Source: Sipunculus nudus (taxonomy: Eukaryota; Annelida; Sipuncula; Golfingiida; Sipunculidae). From it: a stretch of DNA of 64,000 nucleotides. The translations under genes were made by a program, and so were the position numbers. The notes below the pieces were generated by a model. That model was not told the origin of the DNA. It searched no databases and saw nothing but the letters and a program-made list of their open reading frames with translations. The first letter of the stretch is position 1. Each line of letters opens with the position of its first letter. This document shows, piece by piece, positions 43,441 through 54,756 of the stretch. The DNA lies in the NCBI GenBank assembly GCA_026874595.1, contig CM049313.1, positions 76,890,659 through 76,954,658 on the forward strand, in the 5' to 3' direction.

Positions 43441-45885
43441 TTAGCTCAGCTGACTTTCAGTCATGCTGGGCTATAGCGATGGGTCTTTGTCCGGCGTCCT
43501 TCCTTCTGTCCGTCCGGCCGGCCGGCCGTCCGGCCGTCCGTCCGTTAGCAGGGCACAAATCGTAACCGTAGGGGCTAGGGCCATGAACCCTATGCAGTCT
43601 TAGAGGTTATAAAAAGATCTCCTTGCAAACCTGAAATTAGGTCACTGTGACCTATATTCTCGAAGTTATGGGGTGTGTTTGCACCCCCCAGAAATAACTC
43701 TTTGAGACAAAATTTTCATCCCAAACCTTCCATCTTTCACATACAGCTCACCTACCAACAGGGGAAGAACCATAATTTTTTTTAGGTCAAAAGGTCAAAG
43801 GTCAAGGTCACAGGAGCCTCTTCTTTGAAAAGCCTGTGGATGCATTTTAAGCCAACCCTTTCATCCCAATTCTTTGATCTTTCACATATAGCTCACCTAC
43901 TAAGTTGGAGAAGAATCCTATAGATTTTGAGGTCACAAGGTCAAAGGTCAGGGTCACAGGATCCACTTCTTTGAAAAGGCAGTGGACACATTTCAAGCTA
44001 GACTTTTCATTCCAAACCTTCCAGCACTGATATCGCTTCTCTGCCAACAGGGGAAAAGACCTGTTGATTTTGAGGTCAAAGGTCAAGTTCACAGCACCCA
44101 CTTCTTGCGTGGAGTCATTTTCAGGCAAACTTTTCAATCTGTACCTTCCATCTGTCATATATGGCTTACCTACCAGTACGGGAAGAAGCCTATCGATGTT
44201 GAGGTCAAAAAGTCAAAGGTCAAGGTCACAATATTTAATTGTTCTAAATGCTTGTGAGCATATTTCAAGTGTAACTGTTCAACCCAAACCTTCAGTCTTT
44301 CACATATGCCACATCTATGCATCACTCAGTTTGACTCAAACTTCATATTTATGGGTCTTTTTGCTTGAATAAATAACTTATTGATTTTGGGGTCAGCTGG
44401 TCAGCAGGTTAAAGGTTGCAGGTCAAAGGTATTCACCCATTGGTTGCCAAGTAATTACACCAGATTTAAGTGGTCAGTAGTTACCCATCATTTAGAAAGA
44501 ATCCAGTTGATATATGGGCAAAAGGCCAAGGTCATAGGTCAGGGATGTTCACAATTACTTATTTTATAGACCATCTCTATTTTTCTTGTATATATAACCA
44601 TCCCACTCCAGCTGGTACATCTCCCTGTGTGGCTGTAATTGTGAGTGACACTGGTGACATATGACTCCCTTTTGTATCAGCCTATTAAGTAAAAGGGTCA
44701 GTGATAAGTACCTCGTTACTTCATAACAAAAACACTGTTGTCAGAATGCTTCAGCCAGGCATTAAGACTATGAGAGTATAGTATTAAGGTTTAGCTACTG
44801 ATTTATAAGATGATGGGAAAATTTTGCAGTTTATTTTATGGAATCCAATCAATAAACTTAGTTTCCTAGATATCTGAATATTTTAATATATATCACCACA
44901 TATAAAAGCAAGTGTTTGTTCTCATAATATGTGGATGTGTACCTTGATTTAGGATGGCTTTTTGTTTTATTTCAAGACTCTTAGTCATGCTTTCTGCATT
45001 TCTTTTCTTTCAGGTTTGGCAGTTTACCTACCCTGCTGACCCCATTGAAAAGCAGAGTGATAATAAAAAATATTGGACTTACACTTTTTACAATTGCATA
45101 TCTATAAATCTGATATGAGGGCCTGGACATGCCTTTTGAATTATTTTGGGCATTTATTACTGGATAATTTGCCCCAAGTTTGGTCTCTTATTGGAGAATG
45201 TGGGATATCAAATGTCATACTTGTCAGAAATCCATTATGTCTGCCAGTTAGCCACCTTAGAAATTCTTTCTTCAGGGCAGTTTCAGTAATTTTTCTTTAA
45301 TGTTTGGTCCGATTTAGAGAATGTTTGTTGTCTGATTTCAGACTTGTCAGAAGTCCAATATGGCCACCAGGCAACCATCTTTTAATTCCTTTTGATCATA
45401 TTATCTGAAAAACAGTTAAAGTGAATGCAGTTGGATGTATATTTATGTAATCTTGTAAAGGATTGGGTCAAATATTTCTGAATAAATATTACCATCATTT
45501 ATAAAAGTGCAGTACAGTTGGCCTGTATTGAATAAAAAATCATACAGAAGCACCTGTTTCTCAATAGTTCTTGCATGTATTTCCTTGATTTTTGCTATAT
45601 ATTTTGATCTTATATTTGCCCTTTGTGGTGTTCCTTTTGAGACTGACAGGTTTCAAGCAAGCTGTTGGAATAGTTCCTGATAGCTTAACAATCATGCATT
45701 TTCCTCAGACCATCAATTCACTGTGTTTTAACCAGACATAGGTGATATATATTTCTGTTGTCATAGAAAATTTTCAACAAATTGGAGAATTGGTTCTTCA
45801 AAATTTGACTGAAAGTTGTGAATCTCAGTCCATGATGTCACAGGTCATGCTTAGCAGCTGAGCGTCATGACCCATGGGTCACTTG
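43441..45885 (+). mobile_element. H4: non-coding Helentron-like element in GypG
   Basis: The left end TTAGCTCAGCTGAC leads to a GTCCGGCCGGCC microsatellite (43495-43552). The right end is CATGACCCATGGGTCACTTG. It sits eight bases from the GypG LTR with T on both flanks. Five or so AGGTCA clusters occupy 43.78-44.42 kb, and the remaining 1.4 kb is AT-rich with a diverged two-copy repeat near 45.17-45.39 kb. Same family as H1 and H3. It is non-coding. Confidence 0.68.
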
Positions 45886-46406
45886 TTTACAAGAACTTTC
45901 AGCATACATAAAGTGATAGGTCATAACAAATAACATACATGTAAATACAGAATGCGACTCCCGAAGTGGTTATTTTGTGTTAGCTAGAATAAACTCTTAT
46001 CAAATAATCTGTCATTGTTGTTGTGTGTTCAGTACTTTAAGAAATAAGAACAATTGTATGATATTACTGCATGCTTAGAAATATGATACATTAAACTGTG
46101 AGCATTACATTGATCATGGATAATAAGAATAGCAAGCTGTAATTAGCATATAGCTTGACAACTGTTTGAAGTAAGGAATCAAGCATTAAGACTGAATGGA
46201 TACATACATATACATGTAAACACTTGATATGATGAATCTGTTTCTCCACTAGTTTACATATTTAACTGAGTCTTGCCTTTTGAGAGTCTTCCACTGTTAG
46301 TTACAATATCTCTCCTCAGTGAAACTTGACCATATTTAGAATAATTATGATCCTCTGGGTTTGGGTTACTATTGTACATAGTGTTAGGGGTTGTTATTGG
46401 ATGTGA

Positions 46407-47132
46407 TCATGGTACATAAAAATCACTTTGTTCTATCCCTTGTTCTGTTAAGTGATTATCAGTATCTGTTCTGTCCTCACCTACTGAGGGACGTTCTATC
46501 TCTTCATCTAGTGCCAGAGTGGTATAAATATGTCTGCGATTTCTCTTGTAGGTCTTTCCAGCAGGTGTTTCTACAATTAAGCTTCTTGATTGTGGCAAAA
46601 TTTGCTTGTCTTTCCCATACTGCCACTGCTTTCTTGGGTTATGAAACCTAACTGGTTTTCCTACTACTGGCTGGCAAATATTATGACTAGCCTTACGTCA
46701 TAATATGATTTCTGTTTCTGTTGTCTTTCCTGTAGCTGTGACAACGTCTGGGGAACAAATTCTCAGCTGTTGGTAGTCTGGATTTTAAAATCCTGCTGTG
46801 CAGCAGCTTACTTGGTGCATAACCATCAGTACCATCTAGTGGCGTATTCCAGAATTCTAACAAGGAATTGTAAGGGTCACTACCACTGTGGTGTGCCATT
46901 TGATTAACCTTCCACTTGGCCATTTGACTGGGAATATCCTCGACTAATCTTTACATGACAGAATTCCAGCTCTTGTGCAAACTGTTTGAATGTTTCACAG
47001 TCATAACATGGGCCATTATCACTCACTAGGGTAACTGGAGTGCCACATCTGGCAAACACAGATTTACATGCTGTTACTACTGTTGTTTCTGCATGCTGTT
47101 AATTATTCCCGGAAATTTTGAGTAATAGTCAA
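46407..47132 (-). pseudogene. GypG integrase core and C-terminus
   Basis: Reading from 47110 down: TLVSDNGPCYDCETFKQF (second catalytic Asp) and GYSQSNGQVEG (Glu). Then WNTPLDGTDGYAPSKLLHSR, and the tail SLIVETPAGKTYKRNRRHIY. Frames change at about 46925 and 46640. The first Asp is lost (see the next entry). Confidence 0.85.
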
Positions 47133-47390
47133 TCAAAAGAGATAATCAGTAGGCCCTATTTCAAATAGATATGTTCCCACCTTTGACAAAGGTCGATCAG
47201 GGATGTTGTGAGGTATCATGGGCTCTGGGGGTCTACTGTTCCTGAACTCCATACAAGTGGCACATCTATTAACTACATCCTCAATCTGACTATTCATTCC
47301 TGGCCAAAACATTATGGATCTAGCGCTTTGCTTAGATTTCACTATGCCTTGGTGGCTCATGTGGACTTTAGCTAACAAGTCTGGTCTCAT
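47133..47390 (-). pseudogene. GypG integrase zinc-binding part
   Basis: HMSHQGIVKSKQSARSI, WPGMNSQIEDVVNRC and CMEFRNSRP form the zinc module. The core begins LSKVGTYLFEIGPTDYLF. In this family the residue after GT is the first catalytic Asp (GTDLFE); here it is Tyr, so the integrase would be inactive even if the frame were whole. Confidence 0.85.
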
Positions 47391-47425
47391 CTGGCTTGGA
47401 ATGATTATCTGGTTTAGTCTAAATA

Positions 47426-48131
47426 CTATGCCATTGCAATATATAATTTCATGGTGAAATGGGTGGAATCAGGTCTTGCTGCATGGGGGACTTGGTCCTT
47501 GTGATCTGGCCATCCCTGCAGTACAAGTTTGCTTACGGCTGTTAAGACTGGATCCAAGGCCATTTTCTCAGGGATCAGTTTTTGGTCAGTGACTGGCATT
47601 TGATTAATTTTAGCCATCACCTCGTGATAATCATCACTATCTGGAGGTGTGTCACTGAGAGCGGCTCTGCTCAGTGCACCTGGAATAAACATCTCTTTCC
47701 CTGGTTTGTGTACTACTTCCAGGTCATAACGCAATAGCACCATGCGCATGCGCTGCAGTCTTGGGCTCAGCTTGTGTAAGGGCTTTTTAAATATGCCAAC
47801 AAGCAGTTTATGGTTGGTTTCGACTGTTGTTTTAGCACCATATATGTAATCATGAAATCTGTTGCACCCGAGGAGAATAGCACTCATTTCTTTCTTGATC
47901 GGTGCATAATTTGTTACTGCACTGTTTAGTCTACGTGAAGCATAAGCAACAGGTTGAGCATCCTGGCTGCATGATCATTCCTCCAAATCCTTGGTTGCTT
48001 GCATCTGTTGACAAAGTGACTGGTTTTGTAGCGTCATAGTATTTCAAAACTGGTGTATTGCTAGCTACTCTAAATAGCTCATTAAATGCAATGTCGTAGG
48101 AAGATGTACTCTTCCCACGTCCATTGTACAC
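47426..48131 (-). pseudogene. GypG RNase H
   Basis: LSTDASNQGFGGMIMQPG opens the domain (47931-48131). The second part (47426-47887) has ETNHKLLVGIFKKPLHKLSP and RYDLEVVHKPGKEMFIPGAL. A frame break near 47900 removes the segment between. Confidence 0.87.
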
Positions 48132-48141
48132 CTTTCTCTAG

Positions 48142-48918
48142 CTACTGTCTAAGTGGGGCTGAGAGACGAGATAGGTTTGGTATGAATTTCCCAAGATACA
48201 CCAAAATCCCTAAGAAAGTTTCTAGCTCAGATCTGCTCTGGGGCTTCGGCATTTCTGTTAGAGCTCTTATTCTCTCTGGGCTTGGTTTAAGACCATCCTT
48301 TGTCAGCAAGTGACCTGCATATTCTACCGAGTCTGCACTGATTTCACATTTGTCACCATTGAGTTTTAATCCTGATTCACGGACCCTGTTTAAGAACACT
48401 TTTAATCGCTGGTCATGCTCAGCATCATTTTCGCCTGATACTAACATGTCATCAACTATGACTTCAAGGCCATCTATATCCCCAAACTCCTCAATCATAG
48501 CTCTCTGCCAGATTTCGCTAACTGAGCTTATGCCAAAAGGCATGCATTTGAGCATATACCTACCCCAAGGTGTGTTGAATGTGGTTAGCTTTGAGCTTTC
48601 TTTGCTTAAACTTAACTGCCAATAACCTGCAGTTGCATCAAATTAAGAGAATATTTTGCTACCTGGTATCCTAGCAACAATATCTTCTATGACTGGCATA
48701 GGAAAATGCTGTCTGCGAGTAGCTTTGTTTAGCTCACGAGGGTCTAAACACACCCTTACCTGACCATTCTTTTTCATTACAGTTGTGATTGGGTTTATCA
48801 ATGGTGTTGGCTCCGTAACCTGCTCAATTACACCTATGGTTACCATGCAATCAAGTTCAGCCTTGACCTTGTCACATATTTTGTAAGGAATAAGCCTGGG
48901 TGGGCTCTGTGTAGGCAT
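48142..48918 (-). pseudogene. GypG reverse transcriptase
   Basis: The N-terminal frame (48643-48918) reads VKAELDCMVTIGVIEQVTEP and GQVRVCLDPRELNKATRR. The palm frame (48142-48555) has LKCMPFGISSVSEIWQRAM and VIVDDMLVSG, with Asp-Asp kept and Val in the aromatic position. The thumb/connection shows FLGILVYLGKFIPNLS. The piece between them (around 48560-48640) is shifted. Confidence 0.9.
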
Positions 48919-48973
48919 TACATTTGGTTAAATTTCAATATCATATTCACGGTTTGTAAGACAACTTAACCCT

Positions 48974-49570
48974 TCAAACAAATCTTTGTTCTTTAACAAC
49001 AGCTCTTGTGCTCTGGCACTGGGTGTGTGTTACATGATGCATACCATAACCATGTGTACTACCATGTGATGCACTATCAGAAGATAGTTTACTACTAGTA
49101 CCTGCCTGTGTTCTATCTTCTGTGGCTTGGTTGTGTGTGCACTGCTGATTATCATCAGATTGCACTGTTGAGACCCTTGTCAGGAGTCCTAAGCTCTCAC
49201 ATGTGTTTCTGCCTAAAATAGGTACCACATCATCTTGAACTATCTGAATGACAGAAGTTTTCTTGACACATTTACCAGACAACTGGACCTTTAGCTCAAG
49301 CTCTGCTTGCCCTATTGGCATAATAAAATGGTTACCTTAGGATTTTAATGTTTCATTACTCAATTGCAGTCTAGCTGTACATGGTAATACCCTGTACAAA
49401 GCCTCAGGCAAAATGTCAACAATGGAGCCTGTGTCGAGTTTGAAATGAATATCTGTACCTTAAACAATAATACACTGAGTCCAATCATCTGATTTCAAAC
49501 ACATATCAACACATGAAACAAAGTCAATAGCAAATGGGTACACATCATCACAGCTCTCATCAGGGGGGCT
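48974..49570 (-). pseudogene. GypG protease and linker
   Basis: A broken frame from about 49560 gives YPFAIDFVSCVD, then after a stop FKLDTGSIVDILPEALY with an intact Asp-Thr-Gly-Ser. The linker frame 48974-49321 follows (AELELKVQLSGKCVKKTSVI and VPILGRNTCESLGLL). Confidence 0.83.
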
Positions 49571-50335
49571 CTTCTTGCTCTGCCTCAACCAATTTGACGC
49601 TCTGCTGTCTCCTCAGACCTCTGGTGAACAGGGGCTGTCAATGTCTACTAGAGGGCTGACTTGGGCGAATACCACTATTCCCGGCATTTCCACTTCTACA
49701 CTTATCAGCAAAATGGTTTGCTTTGCCGCATTTATGCCAGGTCTTGCCATATGCTGGGCACCGGCCCATTACATGTTTGTGTGAACAATTTGGGCTATTT
49801 GTCTTTAACACTGGACTTTATGAAACGTTAACCTTGCAGGGTCTGCCCGTACTACGACTGTATGACTTAGCACCACCACTGGTATGGGCAGCACAGCATT
49901 TACCTCATCACGTGGGCTAGCCACTGACAATGTCTTGGACTGGTCTGCTGATAATTCTGCGATTAGACAGGTGTCCATAGCCACTTTGAGTGTTAGTTTC
50001 TCAGTACATAAAAGTTTCTTACAAACTTTCTCATGTCTTATCCCACAAACAATCCTTTCCTGAAGGAACTCGTCGTGAAGACCCTGATAGTAACAATCTC
50101 TGATCAATGTTTTTAATGCAATTAGATAGTCCCTGAAGGTTTCTGACGACATCTGGATTCTAGTATTGAATAGAAAGCATGAAACGTAATGTTCTTTTTG
50201 GGTTCACAGTACGCCTCAAACTTACTGATAACTAGGGCTATCTTGTCCTTCTCATTGTGGGCAAAACTGAACGTGTCAAATACCTGTTGTGCGGCCAGGC
50301 CCGCCACTTGCAGGAACATAGAAACTTGGGTTTTT
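49571..50335 (-). pseudogene. GypG gag, C-terminal portion and knuckle
   Basis: From 50335 the capsid reads QVSMFLQVAGLAAQQVFDTF, NEKDKIALVISKFEAYCEPK and NITF. After a frame change come SSETFRDYLIALKTLIRDCY and ERIVCGIRHEKVCKKLL (49805-50152). A knuckle WHKCGKANHFADKC is readable at about 49700-49745, with Trp at the place of the first Cys. The beginning of this gag lies beyond H5 at 51525-51650. Confidence 0.87.
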
Positions 50336-51521
50336 ATGCCCCTGCCACAAAGTGGCCGGGGCATATAGTTTTACCCATGTCCGTCATTCCGTCCTTCCGT
50401 CCTTCCGTCATTCCGAAATCAAACAGTTGTACGGACTTTTTTTCGCAATGCCTGCATATATTGGCCTGATTTTTGGTGTATGGGCAGATATAGATCAGTT
50501 ACAGATCAAGTTCGCGTTTCGTCCCAGTTGACCTTCTTTTGACCATTTTAACGGCTCCTGAACATAGAAAAATTTCATGAAAAATATGAAATTTCATGAC
50601 AAATACACATGTACGGACTTTTTTTCGCAATGCCTGCAGATATTGGCCTGATTTTTGGTGTGTAGGCAGATATTGACCAGTTACAGATAGAGTTCGCGTT
50701 TCGTCCCAGTTGACCTACTTTTGATTGTTTTACGGCTCCTGAACATAGAAAATTTCATGTAAAATATAAATTTTCATGACAAATACACTTGTACAGACTT
50801 TTCTTCCCAATACCTGCAGATATTGGCCTGATTTTTGGTGTGTGGGCAGATAATGACCAGTTCAAGATCGAGTTCACGTTTTGTCCCAGTTCACCTACTT
50901 TTGACCATTTGACGGTGCTCTAACATAGAAAATTTCATAAAAAAATGCACATGTATGGACTTTTTTTCGCAGTGCCTGCAGATACGGGCCTGATTTTTGG
51001 TGTGTAGGCAGATAATGACAAGTTACAGATTGAGTTCTTGTTTTGTCCCAGTTCACCTACTTTTGACCATTTGACTGCTCCTGAACATAGAAAGTTTCAT
51101 GAAAAATAGAAATTTTCATAACAAATCCATATGTACTGACTTTTTTTCCTCAATGCCTGCAGATACCACCCTGATTTTTTATGTGTGGGCAGATAATGAC
51201 AGTTACAGATGGAGTTCGCGTTTCATCCTGGTTGACCTACTTTTGATTGTTTTACGGCTCCTAAACATAGAAAATTTCATGAAAGACAAATTTTTAAGGA
51301 AAATGCACATGTATGGACTTTTTTTCACAATGCCTGCATATACTGGCATGATTTTTGGTGTGTTGCTTGATAATGACCCGTTACAGATTGAGTTTGCATT
51401 TTGCCCTTGTTGACCTACTTTTGACCATAAGACACCTCCTGAACTTAAAAAATTTTCAAAATTTTACAAATGTTTCTAATTTGCCCCAGGCGGGGGCATT
51501 CGTGTCGTTCCGCCACATCTA
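50336..51521 (+). mobile_element. H5: non-coding element inserted in GypG gag
   Basis: The left end is a perfect hairpin ATGCCCCTGCCAC ... GTGGCCGGGGCAT followed by ATAGTTTTACCC and a CCGTCCTTCCGT microsatellite. The right end is GGCGGGGGCATTCGTGTCG then CCACATCTAG. Both flanks are T-tracts and the gag frame continues on the other side, so the edges are reliable. Six copies of a 180-bp unit fill it. It lacks coding capacity and has no target duplication beyond T residues. Confidence 0.72.
50431..51480. repeat. 180-bp tandem array in H5
   Basis: The landmark ACGGACTTTTTTTCGCAATG begins units at about 50431, 50613, 50793, 50954, 51134 and 51313, so steps are near 180 with one of about 161. Another landmark is GCCTGATTTTTGGTGTG. 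Units share TCAGTTGACCTACTTTTGAC-like tails with AGGTCA on the minus strand (AGTAGGTCAA). Confidence 0.9.
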
Positions 51522-51524
51522 GTT

Positions 51525-51650
51525 TTGTCTTTGTCGCTCAGGCCACGGTGTTGTGAACAGTGTCAAACTTCTCTTGAACTCCTTCCAGTTCTGGGAGATA
51601 TTTCTATCAAAACTAAGATGGTTTGGAGGTTTCAACTGGACTGCAGCCAT
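51525..51650 (-). pseudogene. GypG gag N-terminus
   Basis: On the minus strand an ATG at about 51650 begins MAAVQLKPPNHLSFDRNI then SQNWKEFKRSLTLF, the canonical start of this gag type. After a one-base shift GLSDKDK can be read, and H5 begins there. Spacing to the primer-binding site is about 22 bases. Confidence 0.85.
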
Positions 51651-51671
51651 TGTATGGGTAAAAAATCACAA

Positions 51672-51683
51672 CTTCTGACACCA
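51672..51683 (-). promoter_or_regulatory. GypG primer-binding site
   Basis: TGGTGTCAGAAG on the minus strand abuts the LTR with no spacer, in the right place to prime minus-strand DNA synthesis. Confidence 0.75.
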
Positions 51684-51816
51684 TGTGATGCCAACAAAGA
51701 GACGACATATTTCTGGAGAGAATGATGCGTTGTGGGCCTTTATTTAAGAATAGGTTTCCAGGCTGTCAATAGGTGGCAGCACTGTTCAGTGTGCTTTATA
51801 CATATCATACATTACA
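51684..51816 (-). repeat. GypG 5' LTR
   Basis: A 133-bp LTR starting TGTGATGCCAAC and ending ACATTACA, followed by the duplicated GTCTCAG at 51817-51823. About 80% identical to 43298-43432. Confidence 0.88.
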
Positions 51817-51823
51817 GTCTCAG

Positions 51824-53491
51824 TTTTACATTTGCTTTGAACAATCAATATACATACATCATTTTGGACCTCTAAGTATACATTTTCTGAAAGCTAAGAA
51901 CATTCTCTACGTAATGGTAAATTGAAACCCTGTTTTGATGGAACATGTTTGAATTTATAATTATTTTAATATATTAGAGTTAATTTATAACCTTTGATAA
52001 CCAATTAAACAATCAACAATAACTTCTTGTTGTCACCAGAATGCTGTTGACAAATTTGACAGTATGTAGTCATCACAATCCTGTCGAATACCTTGCCTGT
52101 AGTCGCTAATAACACTTGCAATCCCAACATTCCCTGGGTCATCCATGATCAGTTCTGTGATACTGTACATTCATTGTTTTCTTTTATGCACTTTATCCTC
52201 ACACACCACACCTTCACACACTCCTTGAAAACAGCAAACCAAATAGGAGAAAAGGGCCAATTAGGCCGAAAAATAGAAATTTTATTAATCAGAATGAACA
52301 AAGGGTTAATTAATGATGTACAGCACTCTGCAAAACATTGAAGACAAATAACAAGAAATGAGAGCATGGTGGGGACTGAATGCCACAGGCTGATGAGTGC
52401 AGAGTTATGACATTTTGAAGGGGTCACACATCTTGGAATTTTCTCAATAGTAAAACAATAAGAAATTTATGACCATCATTATGACATGTATAAAAAGTCA
52501 AAAGAGTGAAATATCAGTATTTTCTTCATAATTTTATGATTACACCTCATATGAAAATTGGTAAAATTGTTCAGTATTTTCTCCTCCAAAATTAGTGCAA
52601 AGAAAATGCAATTGTGGAACAGAGTTATCATAAATTGCCAGAATTTTACTCCTTGTCTACTATGACGGAGAACCAACCACAGGAAAACATTGCACTTGTA
52701 ACACTCACCAAAATAGGTCCAATAGCCCCAAATACTAGAAAATTATCAATTTCATGTTGTGCTTGCCTCTGTCCTAAGTCTTACCTGCTTTAAAAGATAT
52801 AAATGCCAAATTTTACGCATGGCAGATGACCATCTACAGCAATGCAAACACTAATTACAATAGGTTCAACAGCCAATAAATGGCCAAAATATTTTTACAC
52901 TTGAAATATCAGTTTTAGCACTTTTTCTTAGTCTGGCATGTCAATGTTTTTGTTTATTCACACATCATAGCCTGTCAGTGACACTTTAAGTATCCTATTT
53001 CTACTCCTTGAACACATGGATGCAGAACCACCTGCTTAGTAAACAAAGCCCTGCCAGTCAGTCAGTTGCTGTTAATGAATCTGGGGCTCAAAATGTTCTC
53101 CTCTGCCAGAGGGTATCACCATAACTGAAAAATAAAGAAGTCACTTAGAGCAATAGAGCAATATCAAAGATTTATCATAATTATTGCTTACTAGTATACA
53201 GGATAGTCCAAAAATGTCCGCTGGACCATGCTCTTGGTATTGTTCAGAGGACATGTCTATTGGACCACCCTGTGTACCTGCAGCTTGTAGGCCTCATATG
53301 ACTTATTCAGTGCTGCCCATTCTGGGAGATGCATGGACCCTCTGCCAGTGACTGGTAGTGGACGCTCTTTGATCACTGCGAAGATGAACTCTCTGGAAAC
53401 CACTTCCACCATGGGCTTGGATCCAGATTCCCCGAAGATCCGATTGGTTTATGTTGGCTCTAGGAATCGGATGACTACTGCATCTTGGGAA
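51824..53491. other. Unassigned interval
   Basis: AT-rich sequence without recognisable domains. A pair of short inverted pieces (AGGATAGTCCAAAAATGTCC and TGGACCACCCTGTGTACC) lies at about 53202-53278 and might be a small palindromic repeat. Open frames here are short and unconvincing. Confidence 0.4.
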
Positions 53492-54586
53492 TCATTCACT
53501 GTTAGGTTTGTGATAATACCTGAAATAATCAGATTTTGTTTTACTAGCACTAACAGGGGTCTTAATTGCACAGATGTTGTGACACTCACTTTGGGTACAC
53601 CTATGGTACTGAAGTAACATTGCTTTGTTATAAAATGTCATATTAACTAACCCCCCACTAGGTTCAAGAACATCTGTAATTATTTTGTCTGGCCCCAGTG
53701 AAGAATGATGACAGTGTGGTTTGATGAAGTCATTTATTAGTGAGAGACAGCAATTCCAGTTAAGGCGAAAAGTCAAACACCCCCTGGGAAAGCAACAACC
53801 CTCCCTGTGTAGATCAGCTTGGAACACACTGGGCTTGTACAGCTTATAGTCCAAGTCTGGTATCCCCTGAACCTTTCCTATCAGCATATGATTGCCAGAC
53901 TGAGGATGGCTCCCCAAAACATCAGATTCCTCCCAGATATCTAGCTCGGACAATTCAGTGACATCTTGCCCACCTAGTCACTTGATTACCCAGATAAATG
54001 ATGCCTTCCTGTTGTTTCAGTTAACCCAACTATGTCATATAAATACATAGGAGTGTCACTAGATGGCAGCAATGGATGGTATAAATGATACCCATGACAC
54101 CTATTTCACCAACTAAAAGAAAGTAATCAGAAGTACTGGACCCCTCACAGTCACAAGGTTCAACTGAAAGTGGATGTGAGGAGAAATCATCAGAAATAGC
54201 ACTTGCACTGGCTGTGGCACTAGGTACAGTTGAAGAAGGAAGCACAAACTTTTCATCAAGAATTTTTTTTACTCTTCTGCCCGGAATGTTCATCTGCTGA
54301 GTAAAATCAGGATTCGTCTTACACCAGACAGATTCAGTTAAAGTAGAAGATGCTGTGTCCTTTCCAAAAAGCATCAATAATATCCTAGCAGCTTTCTATG
54401 AGCCACTATTGCTACTACAAACTTTTGGAATTTCATAGATAAAACCCTTTGTCACTGTTGATTCAGTTATATTCGAATGTCAGGAACTGGTGCATGGCAG
54501 ATACTGCACTCAGAAGAAGCATAAGATCATCTTGTTTCACATCAGCATCTTCACAGTATGGGTAATGTGATTGAGACATCTGAAAT
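53492..54586 (-). pseudogene. Unidentified minus-strand gene or transposase exons
   Basis: Three exon-like frames in order on the minus strand. 54474-54586 begins right after a good acceptor (TTTTTATATTTCAG) with MSQSHYPYCEDADVKQDDLM and ends with a stop after FEYN. 54030-54377 has SVWCKTNPDFTQQMNIPGRR, VKKILDEKFVLPSSTVP and a Ser/Ala-rich stretch. 53492-53953 has MSELDIWEESDVLG, PDLDYKLYKPSVFQADLHR and several Cys residues. Base composition and lack of stops suggest former coding sequence. I do not recognise the family; a decayed DNA-transposon protein or a host gene are both possible. Confidence 0.35.
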
Positions 54587-54756
54587 ATAAAAAGTTATTC
54601 ATTCAGTGATATGAGGACTATTGGACCTATGCCATGTTCACCATTCAAGACTATAAGCAGCACATAAAAAACAAAATGGCAACAGGGACAGGAAAGGTAA
54701 TACCAAACTTGTAATTAAATGTTGATATGATATATAAGAAAAATTAAGGGCAACAG

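Larger units (their letters stand above)
43298..51816 (-). mobile_element. GypG: Ty3/gypsy element carrying H4 and H5
   Basis: Short LTRs of 135 and 133 bp (43298-43432 and 51684-51816) with TG...CA ends bound it. GTCTCAG is duplicated outside them. On the minus strand: primer-binding site, gag (interrupted by H5), zinc knuckles, protease, reverse transcriptase, RNase H, integrase, then H4 inserted beside the polypurine tract. The LTRs are about 80% identical, so this copy is older than BelA. Pol is full of stops. Confidence 0.88.

Noticed and set aside
42182-44372. Open frames of about 100 codons in H3 and H4
   Set aside because: They follow the tandem units and vary in frame between copies.
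52149-52427. Cys-rich minus-strand frame of 92 residues
   Set aside because: No family resemblance, low-complexity AT-rich context, and no splice signals.
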